Source of the DNA: JACVRW01 sp963827065
GTDB taxonomy: Bacteria; Actinomycetota; Thermoleophilia; Solirubrobacterales; Thermoleophilaceae
Reading direction: 5' to 3'
Assembly (NCBI GenBank): GCA_963827065.1
Contig: CAWGZM010000008.1
Span: 124,001 to 188,000 of the forward strand
DNA length: 64,000 bases
The position numbers and the translations under genes are program-made. Positions within the stretch are counted from its first letter, which is position 1, and every line of letters starts with the position of its first letter. Shown one piece after another: positions 1 through 7,884 of the stretch. The notes under the pieces were generated by a model. That model saw only the letters and a list, made by a program, of their open reading frames with translations, searched no databases and had not been told where the DNA came from.

Positions 1-949
1 TCGTGCCCTCGACCGTGACCATGCCGTCCTCGACCTCTTCATCGACGGCGATCTTCTCGGGGCGCACGGACAGCTGGACCTCGGCGCCGCTCGAGCAGTC
101 GACGGGCACGTGCGCATCGCACAGCGTCCCCCCGGCCAGCCGGACCCCGCCGTTCTCGCAAACGCCGGGCAGCAGGTTCGAGACGCCGATGAAGCCCGCC
201 ACGAACGGCCCCTGCGGGTGCTCGTAGATGTCCTCGGGGCTGCCGCACTGCTGGATCAGCCCGCCGTCCATCACGGCGATCCGGTCCGACATCGCGAGCG
301 CCTCCTCCTGGTCGTGGGTCACGTACAGGAACGTGATCCCGACCTCGCGCTGGATGCCCTTCAGCTCGACCTGCATCTGCTTGCGCAGCTTGAGGTCGAG
401 CGCGCCGAGCGGCTCGTCGAGCAGCAGGACCGAGGGACGGTTGACGAGGGCGCGGGCGAGCGCCACGCGCTGCTTCTGCCCGCCGGACAGCTCGCGCGGC
501 CGGGCGTCGCCGCGCTCGTGCAGCTCGACGAGCTCGAGCGCCTCCGCCACGCGCCGGCGGATGTCGCCCTTGTCGACCTTGCGCCGCTTGAGGCCGAAGG
601 CGACGTTGTCCTCGATCGACAGATGCTCGAAGAGCGCGTAGCTCTGGAACACAGTGTTGACGTTGCGCTTGTACGGCGGCACCGTTTCGACCGGCTCTCC
701 CCCGAGGTAGATGCGGCCCTCGCTCGGCTGCTCGAAGCCGCCGACCATCCTCAGGGTCGTCGTCTTGCCGCAGCCCGACGGGCCGAGCAGCGAGAAGAAC
801 TCGCCGGGCTGGATCTCGAGGTTGAGGTCGTCGACCGCCACGGCCTCGCCGAAGCGCTTCGTCACGCCCTCGAAGCGTATTGCCGAAGCAGCCGGCTCGG
901 CCGGCTCCGCACGGTGTGTAATCGCCGGACCGGACCCTTCCTCGCTCAT
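1..949 (-). CDS. potA: Spermidine/putrescine ABC transporter ATP-binding protein PotA (3' end outside the window)
   Basis: This is the cytoplasmic ATPase of a polyamine-type importer, and about 316 residues are visible. It shows Walker A GPSGCGKTT, signature LSGGQKQR, Walker B VLLLDEPLGALD and the switch histidine in VTHDQEEA. The C-terminal part enters a TOBE-like region (SVRPEKIAVDEE) before the window edge. The ATG at 949 overlaps the TGA of the permease gene upstream (ATGA), so translation is probably coupled. It is the last gene of the potD-potB-potC-potA run. Members of this subfamily (PotA, FbpC, CysA, UgpC) look alike. The PotB/C/D-like neighbours favour polyamines or a related cationic amine, but the substrate is inferred. 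Confidence 0.9.
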   Translation of the reverse strand, partial: MSEEGSGPAITHRAEPAEPAASAIRFEGVTKRFGEAVAVDDLNLEIQPGEFFSLLGPSGCGKTTTLRMVGGFEQPSEGRIYLGGEPVETVPPYKRNVNTVFQSYALFEHLSIEDNVAFGLKRRKVDKGDIRRRVAEALELVELHERGDARPRELSGGQKQRVALARALVNRPSVLLLDEPLGALDLKLRKQMQVELKGIQREVGITFLYVTHDQEEALAMSDRIAVMDGGLIQQCGSPEDIYEHPQGPFVAGFIGVSNLLPGVCENGGVRLAGGTLCDAHVPVDCSSGAEVQLSVRPEKIAVDEEVEDGMVTVEGT

Positions 950-1836
950 GTCCCTTCCCTCCCGAGCAGCACCTTGAGCCCGCTCTCCTTGCGCCCGAAC
1001 AGGCGCGGAATCAACAGCGCCAGGGCGATCGACAGCACCGAGACCACCAGCATGAAGGTGCCGATCGCGTTGATCGTCGGCCTCACGCCGAACCTGATCT
1101 GTGTCCAAATGCGCACCGGCAGCGGCTGCGGCGACTCGCCGGTGGTGAAGAACGACAGCACGAAATCGTCGAACGACAGGGCGAAGACGAGCAGGCCCGC
1201 CGCCAGCACCGCCGGCCAGAGGGCCGGCAGGGTCACGAGCCTGAACGTCTGCCAGCGCGTGGCGCCCAGGTCCATCGCGGCCGACTCGACCTCGCGCCCA
1301 AGCGATACCAGCCGTGCGCGCACCACAACCGTCACATATGAGATCGAGAATGTGATGTGGGCCAGCACGATCGTCGTGAGTGACAGCTCCAGTCCCACCT
1401 GAGTGAAGAGCAGCAGCGCCGAGGCCCCGGCCACGATCTCCGGGGTCACGAGCGGGATCAGCGCCAGGATGTTCACCGAGTTCGACCAGCGCGTGCGGGT
1501 GCGCACGAGCCCGTAGGCGAGCAGCGTGCCGAGGATCGTCGCGACCACCATCGTGATGAGCGCGATCTCGATGCTCGCTACAAGCGAGTCGCGCAGGGAC
1601 TCCGTCTCGAAGAACGTCTCGTACCAGCGCGTGCTGAAGCCCTCGAAGCTCTGCAGCGATCGGCTCGAGTTGAACGAGAACAGGATCACGAGCACGATCG
1701 GGACGAACAGGATCAGGAAGAAAAGCGCCATGTAGAGCTTGAGGAAGCGCGGGCGGTCGAACTGCTTCGGCGGCTTCCTGTGCGCGGGCCGCGGTGCCGC
1801 CGGCGCGGGCGGGCTCTGGGCCACGTCCGTGCTCAC
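946..1836 (-). CDS. potC: Spermidine/putrescine-type ABC transporter permease PotC
   Basis: This is an inner-membrane permease of 296 residues with a ~30-residue cytoplasmic N-terminal tail rich in Pro, Ala and Lys, followed by about six membrane segments. The first is around residues 35-55 (MALFFLILFVPIVLVILF). The EAA loop that docks on the ATPase is visible as LGATRWQTFRLVTLPALWP. The start is GTG at 1836, which overlaps the TGA of potB, and its own TGA overlaps the ATG of potA. The tight overlaps indicate one operon and coupled synthesis of transporter subunits. Confidence 0.88.
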   Translation of the reverse strand: MSTDVAQSPPAPAAPRPAHRKPPKQFDRPRFLKLYMALFFLILFVPIVLVILFSFNSSRSLQSFEGFSTRWYETFFETESLRDSLVASIEIALITMVVATILGTLLAYGLVRTRTRWSNSVNILALIPLVTPEIVAGASALLLFTQVGLELSLTTIVLAHITFSISYVTVVVRARLVSLGREVESAAMDLGATRWQTFRLVTLPALWPAVLAAGLLVFALSFDDFVLSFFTTGESPQPLPVRIWTQIRFGVRPTINAIGTFMLVVSVLSIALALLIPRLFGRKESGLKVLLGREGT

Positions 1837-2666
1837 GCGGCCTGCTCCCTGGCCTCACGGGCAGCGCTCCGCAGGTAGAGCGACATCCAGATGAGCAGGA
1901 AGGCCATCATCACGATCGTCAGCGCGGCGCCAAAGGGCCAGTTGTCGGAGGCCTGGAACTGCTGCTGGATGAGATTGCCGATCATCACGTCCTCAGGGCC
2001 GCCGAGGAGCGAGGCCGACACGAAGTCGCCGACGGCCGGCAGGAAGACCAGCACCGCACCGGCCAGGATCCCCTGATAGCTGTGCGGCAGGGTCACATGG
2101 CGGAACGTCTGCCACGGCCCCCCATACAGGTCCTTGCCCGCCTCGATCAAGGAGCGATCCATGTTGTCGAGCGAGGCGAAGATCGGCAGGATCATGAACG
2201 CGAGGAAGCCGTAGACGAGGCCGCCGATCACGGCATAGGGCGTGTTGATGAAGCGGATGCTCGTGTCGAACAGCCCGTTGACGAGACCTTCGTCGCCGAG
2301 CATCGCGATCCAGGCATAGGTGCGGATCAGGTAGTTGACGAAGAACGGCAGGACGACGAGCGCGAGCAGGACGTTCTTCCAGCGCCCGCCGAAGATCGCG
2401 ATGTAGTACGCGACCGGGTAGCCGATCAGCAGGCAGATGACGACCGTGGCGAGCGCGAAACCGACCGAGCGCACCAGCACCGGGATCAGGTCGGCGTCGA
2501 AAACGCGCTCGTAGTTCGTGAACTCGAAGCCGTAGATCGCCTCGCCGAGGTCATCCGTGTAACCGAACGACAGGGCGAGCACCAGCACGACCGGCGTGAC
2601 GAACAGCGCGAGCAGCCAGAGGCCGCCGGGGATGAGGAACGTCGACGCGAAGCGGTTCTCGTTCAT
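1833..2666 (-). CDS. potB: Spermidine/putrescine-type ABC transporter permease PotB
   Basis: This is the second inner-membrane permease, 277 residues. It starts at ATG 2666, only 7 bases after the potD stop. The first membrane segment follows a short N-terminus (FLIPGGLWLLALFVTPVVLV). The EAA-type loop reads EAGKDLYGGPWQTFRHVTLP, and several further hydrophobic helices follow, as expected for the PotB family. It should pair with PotC as the heterodimeric channel fed by the PotD-like binding lipoprotein. Confidence 0.88.
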   Translation of the reverse strand: MNENRFASTFLIPGGLWLLALFVTPVVLVLALSFGYTDDLGEAIYGFEFTNYERVFDADLIPVLVRSVGFALATVVICLLIGYPVAYYIAIFGGRWKNVLLALVVLPFFVNYLIRTYAWIAMLGDEGLVNGLFDTSIRFINTPYAVIGGLVYGFLAFMILPIFASLDNMDRSLIEAGKDLYGGPWQTFRHVTLPHSYQGILAGAVLVFLPAVGDFVSASLLGGPEDVMIGNLIQQQFQASDNWPFGAALTIVMMAFLLIWMSLYLRSAAREAREQAA

Positions 2667-2673
2667 CGACTCG

Positions 2674-3819
2674 CTACGAGACCCTGAACTCGGTCCACAC
2701 CTTGTCCCAGGCGATCCGGCCGTCGCCCTTCAGGTTCTCGAACGTTTCGCCGTTCTCGAGGTCATCGACGGTCACGTTTATCTCCGGGTCGTCCTTGACG
2801 AGGCCCTGGAACGCCTCCGTGGGCGCGCCGTCGTAGGGCATCGGGTAGCCGATCCACTCGACGTTCTGGGCGGCGTGCTCGGGCTCGAGCATCCAGTCGA
2901 TGAACATCAGCGCCGTACCCGGGTGCTTCGCGTTCACCGGGATACAGAGGTTGTCGCTGCCGACCGGGATCCCCTCCTCGCATTTCTGGAACTTGAAGTC
3001 CTCGGGGTTGTCGACGCTGAAGCGGATGTTCACGATGTCGCCGTTCCAGAGGTGCTGGATGTAGGCGTTGCCGCTCGTCATGTTCGTGATCGTGTCCGTC
3101 GAGATGCCGCGCAGCTTCGGCTTCAGGTCGACGAGGTAGTCGAGTGTGTTCTCGAGCTTCTCCTCGTTCACCTCGTTGAGCGGGTAGCCGTTGACCAGGT
3201 TGGACATGCCGATCGCCTCCTGGTAGTCGTCGAGCAGGAAGCTCTTGTCGTCCGAGTCGGCGTTACCGAGGTCGAGCCACGAGCCGGTCATCCCGCTGAC
3301 CTTGTCCGCGCGGTAGCCCAGGCCGGTCGCATACATGCCGTAGGGCGTCGAGTGCTCGGAGTGCTTGTCGTACCAGGGATTCGCGAAGTAGTCGTAGACC
3401 GTGTCGATGTTGCTGATCTTCTCCCGATCGATGCGGCGGAGCAGGTTGCCCGAGATCAGGCGCTGCACGTACTCGCCGCTCGGGAAGATCAGGTCGTACG
3501 CGATCCCCGCGCGCAGCTTCGCGGTCATCGCCGGCATCGAGTCGAAATACGACTCGCGCACCCGCACCCCGTATTTCTTCTCGAAGCCCTTTACGAGCGC
3601 GGGATCGATGTACTCCGAGTAGTTGAAGTAGAGGAGGTCGCCGTCGATCTTCTTCGCGATCGGCTTCTCCGTGTCTTCCTTGCTGCCCCTGCTCGCGTTG
3701 CCGACGCCGCAGCCGGCCAGCCCGGCGATGAGCGCCATCGCCGCACCGTTCTGCAACAGGTCCCGCCGGCCGATGCGCCGCTCGAGCATGCGCATCAGGC
3801 GCTCGTCGTTCTCCGTCAC
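2674..3819 (-). CDS. potD: Polyamine-binding periplasmic-type lipoprotein PotD
   Basis: This 381-residue extracytoplasmic solute-binding protein probably feeds the PotBCA transporter. The N-terminus has a twin-arginine-like stretch (GRRDLLQ, residues 17-23), a hydrophobic core and a lipobox ending at Cys37 (IAGLAGC), so it is likely exported, possibly by Tat, and lipid-anchored. PotD-like features follow: LLYFNYSEYIDPALVKGFEKKYGV near residue 65 and IPVGSDNLCIPVNAKHP in the C-terminal lobe. It is the first gene of the transporter operon. Ligand specificity cannot be read from sequence; putrescine, spermidine or a quaternary amine are all possible. Confidence 0.87.
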   Translation of the reverse strand: MTENDERLMRMLERRIGRRDLLQNGAAMALIAGLAGCGVGNASRGSKEDTEKPIAKKIDGDLLYFNYSEYIDPALVKGFEKKYGVRVRESYFDSMPAMTAKLRAGIAYDLIFPSGEYVQRLISGNLLRRIDREKISNIDTVYDYFANPWYDKHSEHSTPYGMYATGLGYRADKVSGMTGSWLDLGNADSDDKSFLLDDYQEAIGMSNLVNGYPLNEVNEEKLENTLDYLVDLKPKLRGISTDTITNMTSGNAYIQHLWNGDIVNIRFSVDNPEDFKFQKCEEGIPVGSDNLCIPVNAKHPGTALMFIDWMLEPEHAAQNVEWIGYPMPYDGAPTEAFQGLVKDDPEINVTVDDLENGETFENLKGDGRIAWDKVWTEFRVS

Positions 3820-3844
3820 CTGACAGCCTCCCCCACTCGCGCGT

Positions 3845-4462
3845 TCATGCAGGCGCCCCCGCGGCGTCCGGCAATGTACAGCCGAGCTCGCCCTCCGCGA
3901 GCGTCACCGCGAGCTCACGCACGCGAGCCGGCGTGACCTCCGGGTCACGCAGGGCGACCTGCACGGACAGTCCGTCTAGAAGCGAGCCCATAAGCACGGC
4001 GAACCGCTCCGGGTCAGCGGGGCCGAATTCGCCGCGCGCCTGACCGTAGCTGACGACGTCGGCGATGGTCCGGCGCCAGCGCCCGTCGAGCTCCGCGCGC
4101 GTCGCGGCCAGCTCGGGGTCGCGAAGCGCCCCCGCCCACAGCTCCATCCAGAGCGCCGCGTCGTAGTCGCCCTCGCCCACTCCGGAGTCGACGATCACGC
4201 CGAGCCGCTCGACCGCGCTCTCGATGCCGCCGATGCGGGCCGCCAGCTCATCGTAGAAGCGCTCCTCGGCGGACGTGAGCGCCTCGTTCAGGAGCTCCGA
4301 CTTCGAGGAGAAGTAGTAGAGCACCGAGGGCGGGCTCGTCCCGGCCTCCTCGGCGACGTCGGTTACCCGCGCGTTGACTAGCCCTCGGCGCCGGATCACC
4401 GTGGCGGCGGCCTCCAGGAGCTCCGGGCGGCGGACGTGGTCGAGCCGTGGCCGCGGGCTCAT
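3845..4462 (-). CDS. TetR/BetI-family transcriptional regulator
   Basis: This is a 205-residue repressor-type protein. The N-terminal helix-turn-helix is visible at about residues 10-55 (ELLEAAATVIRRRG, then TDVAEEAGTSPPSVLYYFSSKSELLNEAL). The remainder is a helical ligand-binding and dimerisation domain of the BetI-like type. I start it at ATG 4462; a longer frame upstream has no TetR-like sequence. It lies between a second TetR gene and potD on the same strand, so it may control the transporter operon. A near-palindromic 14-bp site lies 24 bp upstream of the start. Confidence 0.82.
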   Translation of the reverse strand: MSPRPRLDHVRRPELLEAAATVIRRRGLVNARVTDVAEEAGTSPPSVLYYFSSKSELLNEALTSAEERFYDELAARIGGIESAVERLGVIVDSGVGEGDYDAALWMELWAGALRDPELAATRAELDGRWRRTIADVVSYGQARGEFGPADPERFAVLMGSLLDGLSVQVALRDPEVTPARVRELAVTLAEGELGCTLPDAAGAPA

Positions 4463-4485
4463 CGAGTCAATCCCCCCGAGTAAAT

Positions 4486-4499
4486 TGAACCGCGATTCA
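4486..4499. promoter_or_regulatory. Candidate TetR operator (imperfect 14-bp palindrome)
   Basis: TGAACCGCGATTCA is palindromic at 12 of 14 positions. It sits in the 65-bp gap between the two TetR genes, just upstream of the start at 4462. Position and symmetry fit an autoregulatory TetR operator; no binding evidence is available from sequence. Confidence 0.35.
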
Positions 4500-4527
4500 G
4501 ATAACGTAGCCGCCCGAGCCAGTGGGG

Positions 4528-5181
4528 TCAAGAGCGCGCCCGCGCCTCCTCGGCCGGCGCCGTGGCGGGGAGCGGCGGGGGCGGCTCCTCGGGCAGCCCG
4601 AGCTCGTCCGCGAGCCCGGCCCACACCTGGCGGCGGGCGTAGTCGATGTCGAGGTCGCCGATCAGCACGCGCACGCCGAAGCCGTCCGCGAGCGCCATGA
4701 GCCGGTCCGCCACCCGACCGGGGTCGGCGCTCGTGTCGAAGGCGCCGTCTTCGATGCCCGCGGCGATCGCCTCGGCGAGCCAGTCGCGCATGCGTCCGTA
4801 GAGCCGGACGCCGGTCGGTCGGAGTTCCGGATGGCGCACCGTCCGCAGCCACAGCTCCACCCAGAGGATCCAGTCCTTCTGGAGGTGCCCCGGGTAGGGG
4901 AGAAACTGGTCGATCAGCGCGGCGAGCCGCTCGGCTTGGCTGCGCGCCTCGCCCTCCCCCTCGCCGATCCGGACCTCGCCCGTCAGCTCGTAGGAGTACT
5001 CGAGCGCCTCGGCCAGGAGCGCCTCGCGCGTCTCGAAGTGGTAGTGGACGAGCGAGGTCGAGACGCCCGCCTGGGTCGCAACGCGGGCGATTCGCATGTC
5101 GTCGATTCCGTCGCTGGCGATCCGGTCGACCGCCGCCGCAAGGATCCGTTCGCGGGCGCTGCGCCCGGGAGGGTCGCTCAC
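4528..5181 (-). CDS. TetR/BetI-family transcriptional regulator
   Basis: This 217-residue TetR protein has its helix-turn-helix at about residues 8-55 (ILAAAVDRIASDGIDDMRI, VATQAGVSTSLVHYHFETREALLAEAL), followed by a helical effector domain. It starts at ATG 5181 and overlaps the TGA of the Rieske oxygenase gene by 4 bases, so the two are co-translated. It differs clearly in sequence from the second TetR downstream. The C-terminus is a low-complexity tail (EEPPPPLPATAPAEEARARS). A role in controlling the oxygenase or the divergent acyl-CoA genes is inferred from position. Confidence 0.82.
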   Translation of the reverse strand: MSDPPGRSARERILAAAVDRIASDGIDDMRIARVATQAGVSTSLVHYHFETREALLAEALEYSYELTGEVRIGEGEGEARSQAERLAALIDQFLPYPGHLQKDWILWVELWLRTVRHPELRPTGVRLYGRMRDWLAEAIAAGIEDGAFDTSADPGRVADRLMALADGFGVRVLIGDLDIDYARRQVWAGLADELGLPEEPPPPLPATAPAEEARARS

Positions 5182-6323
5182 CCGGCCTCGCCGAGGTCGG
5201 CGCGGATCCGCTCCGCGAACCAGCCGACAGCCGCCTCGCGCCGCGACAGCGGCCCGGGCTCGAAGCCGTGCGTCGCGATGCCGGCCTGCTGGTTCGCGAC
5301 GAGGTCCACGTCCTCGTCGCTCACGAGCTGGTTGACCTTGCGGTTCGCGTACTGAACCGCGCGCGTCCGCGCGCTGGAGGTGCGCGGCATCAGCGTCATG
5401 GCGACATCGTGGGTCGCGTCGACGCCCTTCGGCAGGACCTGCCAGATCCCGATCTGGTCGGGATAGAGGTCGATCGTCGTGTTCGGGTAGATCAGGATGT
5501 AATGCCAGACGCGCGTGTGCTCGGGGCCGAGGCCGGGCATCGGCTCGACGAGCCGCTGGTAGGTCCGCTCGAGGAAGTTGCCCGACGGCTTGTCGCGCAG
5601 CGGCGCGTCGAACCAGACCCAGTTGTCATGCAGCTCGACGTCGTAGTTCTTGTAGTCGACGAGCCGCATCAGGCCGGGGTGCGCGATCGGCACGTGGTAG
5701 CCCTCGAGGTAGTTGTCGACGACGATCTTCCAGTTGGCGGGCTGGCTCGACTCCTTCTCCACCTTGGGCTTCAGGTTCTCGAAGCCATAGGGCGCGAGCC
5801 GCTCCGGAAGCCCCGCCACCTGCTCGGCGAGCGGAGTCGCGTGGACGTCGAGGTTCACGAAGACGAGCCCGCTCATGACCTCGACGCGCGCCGGGAACAG
5901 CCCGAGCGTGGACTTGTCGAGGCCGGGGATCTGGCGACCCTCGGGCACGCCGATCAGCTGGCCGTCCATGCGGTAGGTCCAGCCGTGGTAGCGGCAGCGA
6001 ATCGCCTTCTTGCATTCGCCCGAGCCGCTCAGGAGGCGCGAGCCGCGGTGCCGGCACACGTTGCGGAAGGCCCGCAGCTCGCCCTCGTCGTCGCGCAGCA
6101 CGAGCACCGGCTGCGTGCCGGCGTTCGCGGTCAGGTAGGTGCCGGGCTCGGGCACCTGAGAGACGTGGCCGGCGAACTGCCACGTGCGTGAGAAGATCCG
6201 CTCGTCCTCGAGCGGCATCACGTCGGGGTCCAGGTACAGGTGCGGGGAGAGCGCCGCTGGAACGGACGCTGAGACGGTGTCGGCGGAGGCCAAGGCGTAT
6301 CCTGACTTTGTGATCAGTCGCAT
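5178..6323 (-). CDS. Rieske non-heme iron oxygenase, alpha subunit (CntA/GbcA-like)
   Basis: This is a ring-hydroxylating or quaternary-amine monooxygenase-type protein of ~381 residues. The N-terminal Rieske [2Fe-2S] ligands are visible as CRHRG and, 17 residues on, CRYHGWTY. The C-terminal domain has the mononuclear-iron ligands in NYLEGYHVPIAHPGL. The overall layout resembles the choline, carnitine or glycine-betaine oxygenases rather than classical dioxygenases, but the substrate is not decided. I prefer ATG 6323 (MRLITKSGY). A longer start at 6362 would overlap the divergent gene. A reductase partner is not encoded nearby. The amine transporter and amine oxidase in the neighbourhood support an amine substrate. 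Confidence 0.8.
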   Translation of the reverse strand: MRLITKSGYALASADTVSASVPAALSPHLYLDPDVMPLEDERIFSRTWQFAGHVSQVPEPGTYLTANAGTQPVLVLRDDEGELRAFRNVCRHRGSRLLSGSGECKKAIRCRYHGWTYRMDGQLIGVPEGRQIPGLDKSTLGLFPARVEVMSGLVFVNLDVHATPLAEQVAGLPERLAPYGFENLKPKVEKESSQPANWKIVVDNYLEGYHVPIAHPGLMRLVDYKNYDVELHDNWVWFDAPLRDKPSGNFLERTYQRLVEPMPGLGPEHTRVWHYILIYPNTTIDLYPDQIGIWQVLPKGVDATHDVAMTLMPRTSSARTRAVQYANRKVNQLVSDEDVDLVANQQAGIATHGFEPGPLSRREAAVGWFAERIRADLGEAG

Positions 6324-6332
6324 GATATCATG
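6321..6332. promoter_or_regulatory. 12-bp perfect palindrome holding both divergent start codons
   Basis: CATGATATCATG contains the ATG of the Rieske gene on the minus strand and the ATG of the plus-strand gene at its two ends. This is either a regulator site controlling both directions or chance. It also implies that at least one message has a very short leader or none. Confidence 0.35.
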
Positions 6333-6689
6333 ACGCTCGTGGGTCCGCTGGGCGCCCGCCACGCATGGCTTTCACTGACACCGGAACCCGAGCGGGAGCT
6401 GCCCGAGGCGATCGCGACGCTGCGAGCCGGAGGCCCACCGCCCGGGGAGATGGTCGAGCGGGAGTGTGCGCGTGCGGAGCGTCTGGTGACGCACGGAAGC
6501 CGCCGGCAGTGGCGGGGCTACCTCGCCGAAGCGCGGGAGCTGGCCCGGGCCGCTGAGGGCGACAAGGCGCTCGCCGAGGCGCGCGCCACGATCGACGACA
6601 TTCTCGAGAACCACGACAATCTGGCCCTCGGCCTCGCCAGGCGGCGCAGGAGAGGCACGACGAAGCGATTCAACGGAGGAAGCGCATGA
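6330..6689 (+). CDS. Small hypothetical protein, first gene of the acyl-CoA operon
   Basis: This 119-residue protein is not recognised. It is rich in Arg, Ala and Glu and predicted mostly helical (EMVERECARAERLVTHG, EARATIDDILENHDNLALGLARRRRR), with no signal peptide or membrane segment. Its TGA overlaps the ATG of the acyl-CoA dehydrogenase (ATGA), which supports it being a real, coupled gene. The ATG at 6330 is only 6 bp from the divergent oxygenase start; GTG 6339 is an alternative. Confidence 0.55.
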   Translation: MTLVGPLGARHAWLSLTPEPERELPEAIATLRAGGPPPGEMVERECARAERLVTHGSRRQWRGYLAEARELARAAEGDKALAEARATIDDILENHDNLALGLARRRRRGTTKRFNGGSA

Positions 6690-7882
6690 CTGTGACCCCC
6701 ACCGCGCCCGCGTCCGCGGACGGCCTCACCCCCGAGCAGGCCGACCTGCAGCAGCGCGCGCGCCGCTTCGTCGAGGAGGTCCTGATCCCGAACGAGGAGC
6801 TCGCCGAGAAGAGCGGCGGCCGGATTCCCGAGGAGCTGATCCAGCGCATCAAGCGCGAGGCGATCGCGGCCGGCCTCGCGGGCGGCCTGCACGCTCCCGA
6901 GCACGGCGGCCAGGGCTGGTCGATCACCGACTGGTTCCTCGTCGAGGAGCAGCTCGGGCGCTCGACGAACGCGCTCTCCTGGTACATCCCGAACGCCTAC
7001 AACGTGCTGGCGAGCGGCACGCCCGAGCAGGTCGAGCGCTACCTGCGCCCTGCGCTGCGCGGCGAGCTGCACGACGCCTACGCGGTCACCGAGGCGGACG
7101 CGGGCTCCGACCCGTCCGGTATCCGGACGACCGCGCGCAAGACCGAGGCCGGCTGGGTCATCGACGGCGAGAAGTGGTTCGTGACCACGGGCGACATCGC
7201 GTCCGTCTACATCGTGATGGCGAACGCGCTCGTCGACGGCGAGGCCATGGGGACGCTGTTCCTGGTCGACCGTGAGCTCGACGGGATCGAAGTCGTCGAC
7301 GACCCGCCCTTCACGCACACCTATCCGCACGGCCACCCCACGATCCGCTTCAACTCGGTCGAGGTGCCGGACGACGCGATCGTCGGCGGGCTCGGTGGCG
7401 GCGACGACCTCCAGCGCCACTGGTTCACCGAGGAGCGGCTCGGAATCGCCGCCCGCGGCGTAGGCTCGATGTGGCGGCTGCTCGAGGACACGACGGCCTG
7501 GGCGCTCGAGCGCGAGCAGGGCGGCAGCCGCATCATGGACTACCAGGGCGTCTCCTTCCCGCTCGCCGACTCGGCGGCCGACGCCGCGGCGGGCCGGCTG
7601 CTGACCCTCGAGGTCGCCCGCCTCGCGGACGCCGGGGCCGACCCGAAGCTCGTGCACGCGAAGGCGTCGATGGCGAAGCTGTTCGTGAGCGAGGCCGCCT
7701 GCCGCTGCGCCGACCGCTGCGTGCAGATCTTCGGCGGGCGCGGCTACATGCGCACGAACGTCGCGGAGCGCTTCCTGCGCGAGCTGCGCGTCGACCGCAT
7801 CTGGGAGGGCACCAGCGAGATCCAGCGGCTGATCATCGCCCGCGCGCTCGAGCGCCGCGGCGTGGAGCGTACGCTGCACTAG
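6686..7882 (+). CDS. Acyl-CoA dehydrogenase
   Basis: This is an FAD-dependent acyl-CoA dehydrogenase of 398 residues, the usual family length, acting in beta-oxidation or a related acyl-CoA oxidation. It shows the substrate/FAD signature AYAVTEADAGSDPSGIRT near residues 131-149. The C-terminal catalytic base region IWEGTSEIQR contains Glu374. The FAD/dimer motif QIFGGRGYMR precedes it. It overlaps the small gene upstream and is followed 2 bases later by the acyl-CoA synthetase, so the two should act on the same acid. The divergent Rieske oxygenase suggests a shared substrate; the chain type is unknown. Confidence 0.9.
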   Translation: MTVTPTAPASADGLTPEQADLQQRARRFVEEVLIPNEELAEKSGGRIPEELIQRIKREAIAAGLAGGLHAPEHGGQGWSITDWFLVEEQLGRSTNALSWYIPNAYNVLASGTPEQVERYLRPALRGELHDAYAVTEADAGSDPSGIRTTARKTEAGWVIDGEKWFVTTGDIASVYIVMANALVDGEAMGTLFLVDRELDGIEVVDDPPFTHTYPHGHPTIRFNSVEVPDDAIVGGLGGGDDLQRHWFTEERLGIAARGVGSMWRLLEDTTAWALEREQGGSRIMDYQGVSFPLADSAADAAAGRLLTLEVARLADAGADPKLVHAKASMAKLFVSEAACRCADRCVQIFGGRGYMRTNVAERFLRELRVDRIWEGTSEIQRLIIARALERRGVERTLH

Positions 7883-7884
7883 CG

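Noticed and set aside
110..1402. Long open frame on the plus strand antisense to potA/potC
   Set aside because: Its translation is Arg/Leu/Ala-rich with no family match and mirrors the GC-rich coding strand of clear ABC transporter genes.
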